Below are positions 5,582 to 5,936 of a stretch of DNA of 5,936 nt, in pieces; the stretch's first letter is position 1, and each line of letters opens with the position of its first letter. Below the pieces are notes generated by a model. It was not told the DNA's origin. It ran no database searches and worked only from the letters and a program-made list of their open reading frames with translations. A program made the translations under genes and the position numbers. This stretch comes from JBHAEC01 sp041855385 (GTDB taxonomy: Bacteria > Bacillota > Negativicutes > Veillonellales > Veillonellaceae). The stretch lies in contig JBHAEC010000035.1 of NCBI GenBank assembly GCA_041855385.1, positions 1-5,936 on the forward strand, given 5' to 3'.

Positions 5582-5610
5582 TTGACAAGATTTTTTAAGA
5601 TTGATATACT
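5582..5610 (+). promoter_or_regulatory. rRNA operon promoter P1
   Basis: Perfect TTGACA (5582-5587), an exact 17-bp spacer and TATACT (5605-5610) with an extended TGA just before it. The predicted start is G5617 within TACAAAGTCG. It is the upstream of two tandem promoters feeding the 16S gene, as in many rrn operons. It begins 30 bp after the binding-protein stop, with no terminator between. Confidence 0.85.
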
Positions 5611-5636
5611 TACAAAGTCGTCATAACCTGACAGTT

Positions 5637-5672
5637 GATAAGTAGTTTTTGATCGATAAGTAGTTTTTGATC
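5637..5672 (+). repeat. two tandem 18-bp repeats between the rrn promoters
   Basis: GATAAGTAGTTTTTGATC occurs twice with no gap (5637-5654 and 5655-5672). A partial third copy, GATAAG followed by ATTTTATTTGA, begins at 5676 and runs into the P2 -35 box. The T-tracts fall just upstream of P2, where an UP element or an activator would act. Confidence 0.9.
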
Positions 5673-5688
5673 GAGGATAAGATTTTAT

Positions 5689-5717
5689 TTGACAAGAGCT
5701 ATGAAAACTGATAGACT
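5689..5717 (+). promoter_or_regulatory. rRNA operon promoter P2
   Basis: Perfect TTGACA (5689-5694), a 17-bp spacer and TAGACT (5712-5717) with an extended TGA. The same TACAAAGTCG sequence as in P1 follows one base later, so P1 and P2 look like copies of one promoter cassette. The predicted start is A5724 or G5725. The -10 is weaker than in P1, but the overall match is good. Confidence 0.75.
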
Positions 5718-5726
5718 ATACAAAGT

Positions 5727-5747
5727 CGCTAGGGGTTATGCCCGGCG
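5727..5747 (+). other. boxB-like hairpin at the start of the rRNA leader
   Basis: CGC (5727-5729) with GCG (5745-5747) and GGG (5733-5735) with CCC (5741-5743) form a short stem capped by TTATG, just after the P2 start and just before boxA. Its position matches boxB in the boxB-boxA order of E. coli rrn leaders; the functional equivalence is inferred. Confidence 0.45.
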
Positions 5748-5761
5748 GATCTTTGAAAACT
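5748..5761 (+). promoter_or_regulatory. boxA antitermination element of the rRNA leader
   Basis: GATCTTTGAAAACT closely resembles the Firmicutes rrn boxA (TGTTCTTTGAAAACT). In the nascent RNA it is bound by NusB-NusE (S10), so polymerase escapes premature termination on the untranslated rRNA. It lies about 25 nt after the P2 start and 137 nt before the 16S gene. Confidence 0.75.
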
Positions 5762-5778
5762 GAACAATGTAAAGGTAA

Positions 5779-5851
5779 TCATGGAAACATGAACATAGCC
5801 AGAGTGCGGGTTTCAGGAATGAAACCAACCAATAACAGCCAAGGAATTGGC
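5779..5851 (+). other. three successive GNRA-tetraloop hairpins in the rRNA leader
   Basis: Three perfect stems lie in a row: TCATG-GAAA-CATGA (5779-5792), GGTTTCA-GGAA-TGAAACC (5809-5826) and GCCAA-GGAA-TTGGC (5838-5851). All loops fit GNRA, which favours stable RNA folding, so the leader RNA is probably selected for structure. Likely roles are 30S assembly, RNase processing or antitermination. Confidence 0.75.
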
Positions 5852-5873
5852 AGGACAAAGAAACAAAACAAAT

Positions 5874-5906
5874 GAGCTATTCAAATAGCTCCAAGATATC
5901 TTGGAG
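5874..5906 (+). other. overlapping hairpin and palindrome at the 16S 5' end
   Basis: GAGCTATT (5874-5881) pairs with AATAGCTC (5884-5891). CTCCAAGATATCTTGGAG (5889-5906) is a perfect 18-base palindrome. The two share CTC 5889-5891, so only one can fully form. The palindrome straddles the predicted mature 16S 5' end near 5898 and so probably bears on precursor processing. Confidence 0.7.
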
Positions 5907-5936
5907 AGTTTGATCCTGGCTCAGGACGAACGCTGG
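5898..5936 (+). rRNA. 16S ribosomal RNA, first ~39 nt (partial)
   Basis: AGAGTTTGATCCTGGCTCAG (5905-5924), the universal bacterial 16S 5' sequence, is followed by GACGAACGCTGG, the usual Firmicutes continuation. The gene runs off the window. The mature 5' end is placed at about 5898 by aligning G5906 with E. coli position 9; it may differ by a few bases. This is the start of an rrn operon expressed from P1 and P2. Confidence 0.95.

Noticed and set aside
5637..5672. CRISPR-like or insertion-element repeat
   Set aside because: Only two abutting 18-bp copies with no spacers, no terminal inverted repeats and no transposase; better read as promoter-region tandem repeats.

Overview
The window is an ordinary-looking chromosomal segment from a moderately AT-rich Gram-positive-type bacterium, most likely Clostridia or Negativicutes. 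Three things point there: strong AGGAGG-type ribosome-binding sites and TTG starts; the gene order queA-tgt-yajC-secD-secF; and a 16S rRNA 5' end reading AGAGTTTGATCCTGGCTCAG followed by GACGAACGCTGG, as is common in Firmicutes. The lineage is an inference. All supported genes are on the + strand.

Positions 1-126 hold the 3' end of queA. After a 118-bp gap comes tgt (245-1357), so the left part carries queuosine tRNA modification: Tgt inserts preQ1 at the wobble position and QueA converts it to epoxyqueuosine. A near-consensus promoter (TTGAAA, 18 bp, TATAAT) in the tgt-yajC gap opens the next unit: yajC (1433-1723), a 5-formyltetrahydrofolate cyclo-ligase gene overlapping it by 11 nt (1713-2306), secD (2321-3577) and secF (3574-4476, 4-nt overlap with secD). 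YajC, SecD and SecF form the accessory membrane complex that uses ion-motive force to help SecYEG export proteins. The folate gene is the odd member. A very strong terminator (4516-4561) closes the unit.

The 295-bp gap after secF contains that terminator, a second hairpin, two overlapping candidate promoters and a possible 20-codon leader ORF. The leader ORF's stop overlaps the ATG of a lipoprotein substrate-binding protein gene (4772-5551) of the polar amino acid ABC transporter family. No permease or ATPase gene accompanies it. Its binding site appears to have lost two residues that normally hold the amino acid backbone.

From 5552 to the end is the control region and leader of a ribosomal RNA operon. 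It has two tandem strong promoters sharing the same start-site sequence, an 18-bp tandem repeat between them, a hairpin followed by a boxA antitermination element, three consecutive hairpins with GNRA tetraloops, two mutually exclusive hairpins at the 16S 5' end, and the first ~39 nt of the 16S rRNA gene.

I found no mobile element, CRISPR array, tRNA gene or obvious new multi-gene system. The best leads are the hairpin plus slippery heptamer at the yajC/cyclo-ligase junction, the altered ligand site of the binding protein with its unusual upstream region, and the highly structured rRNA leader.
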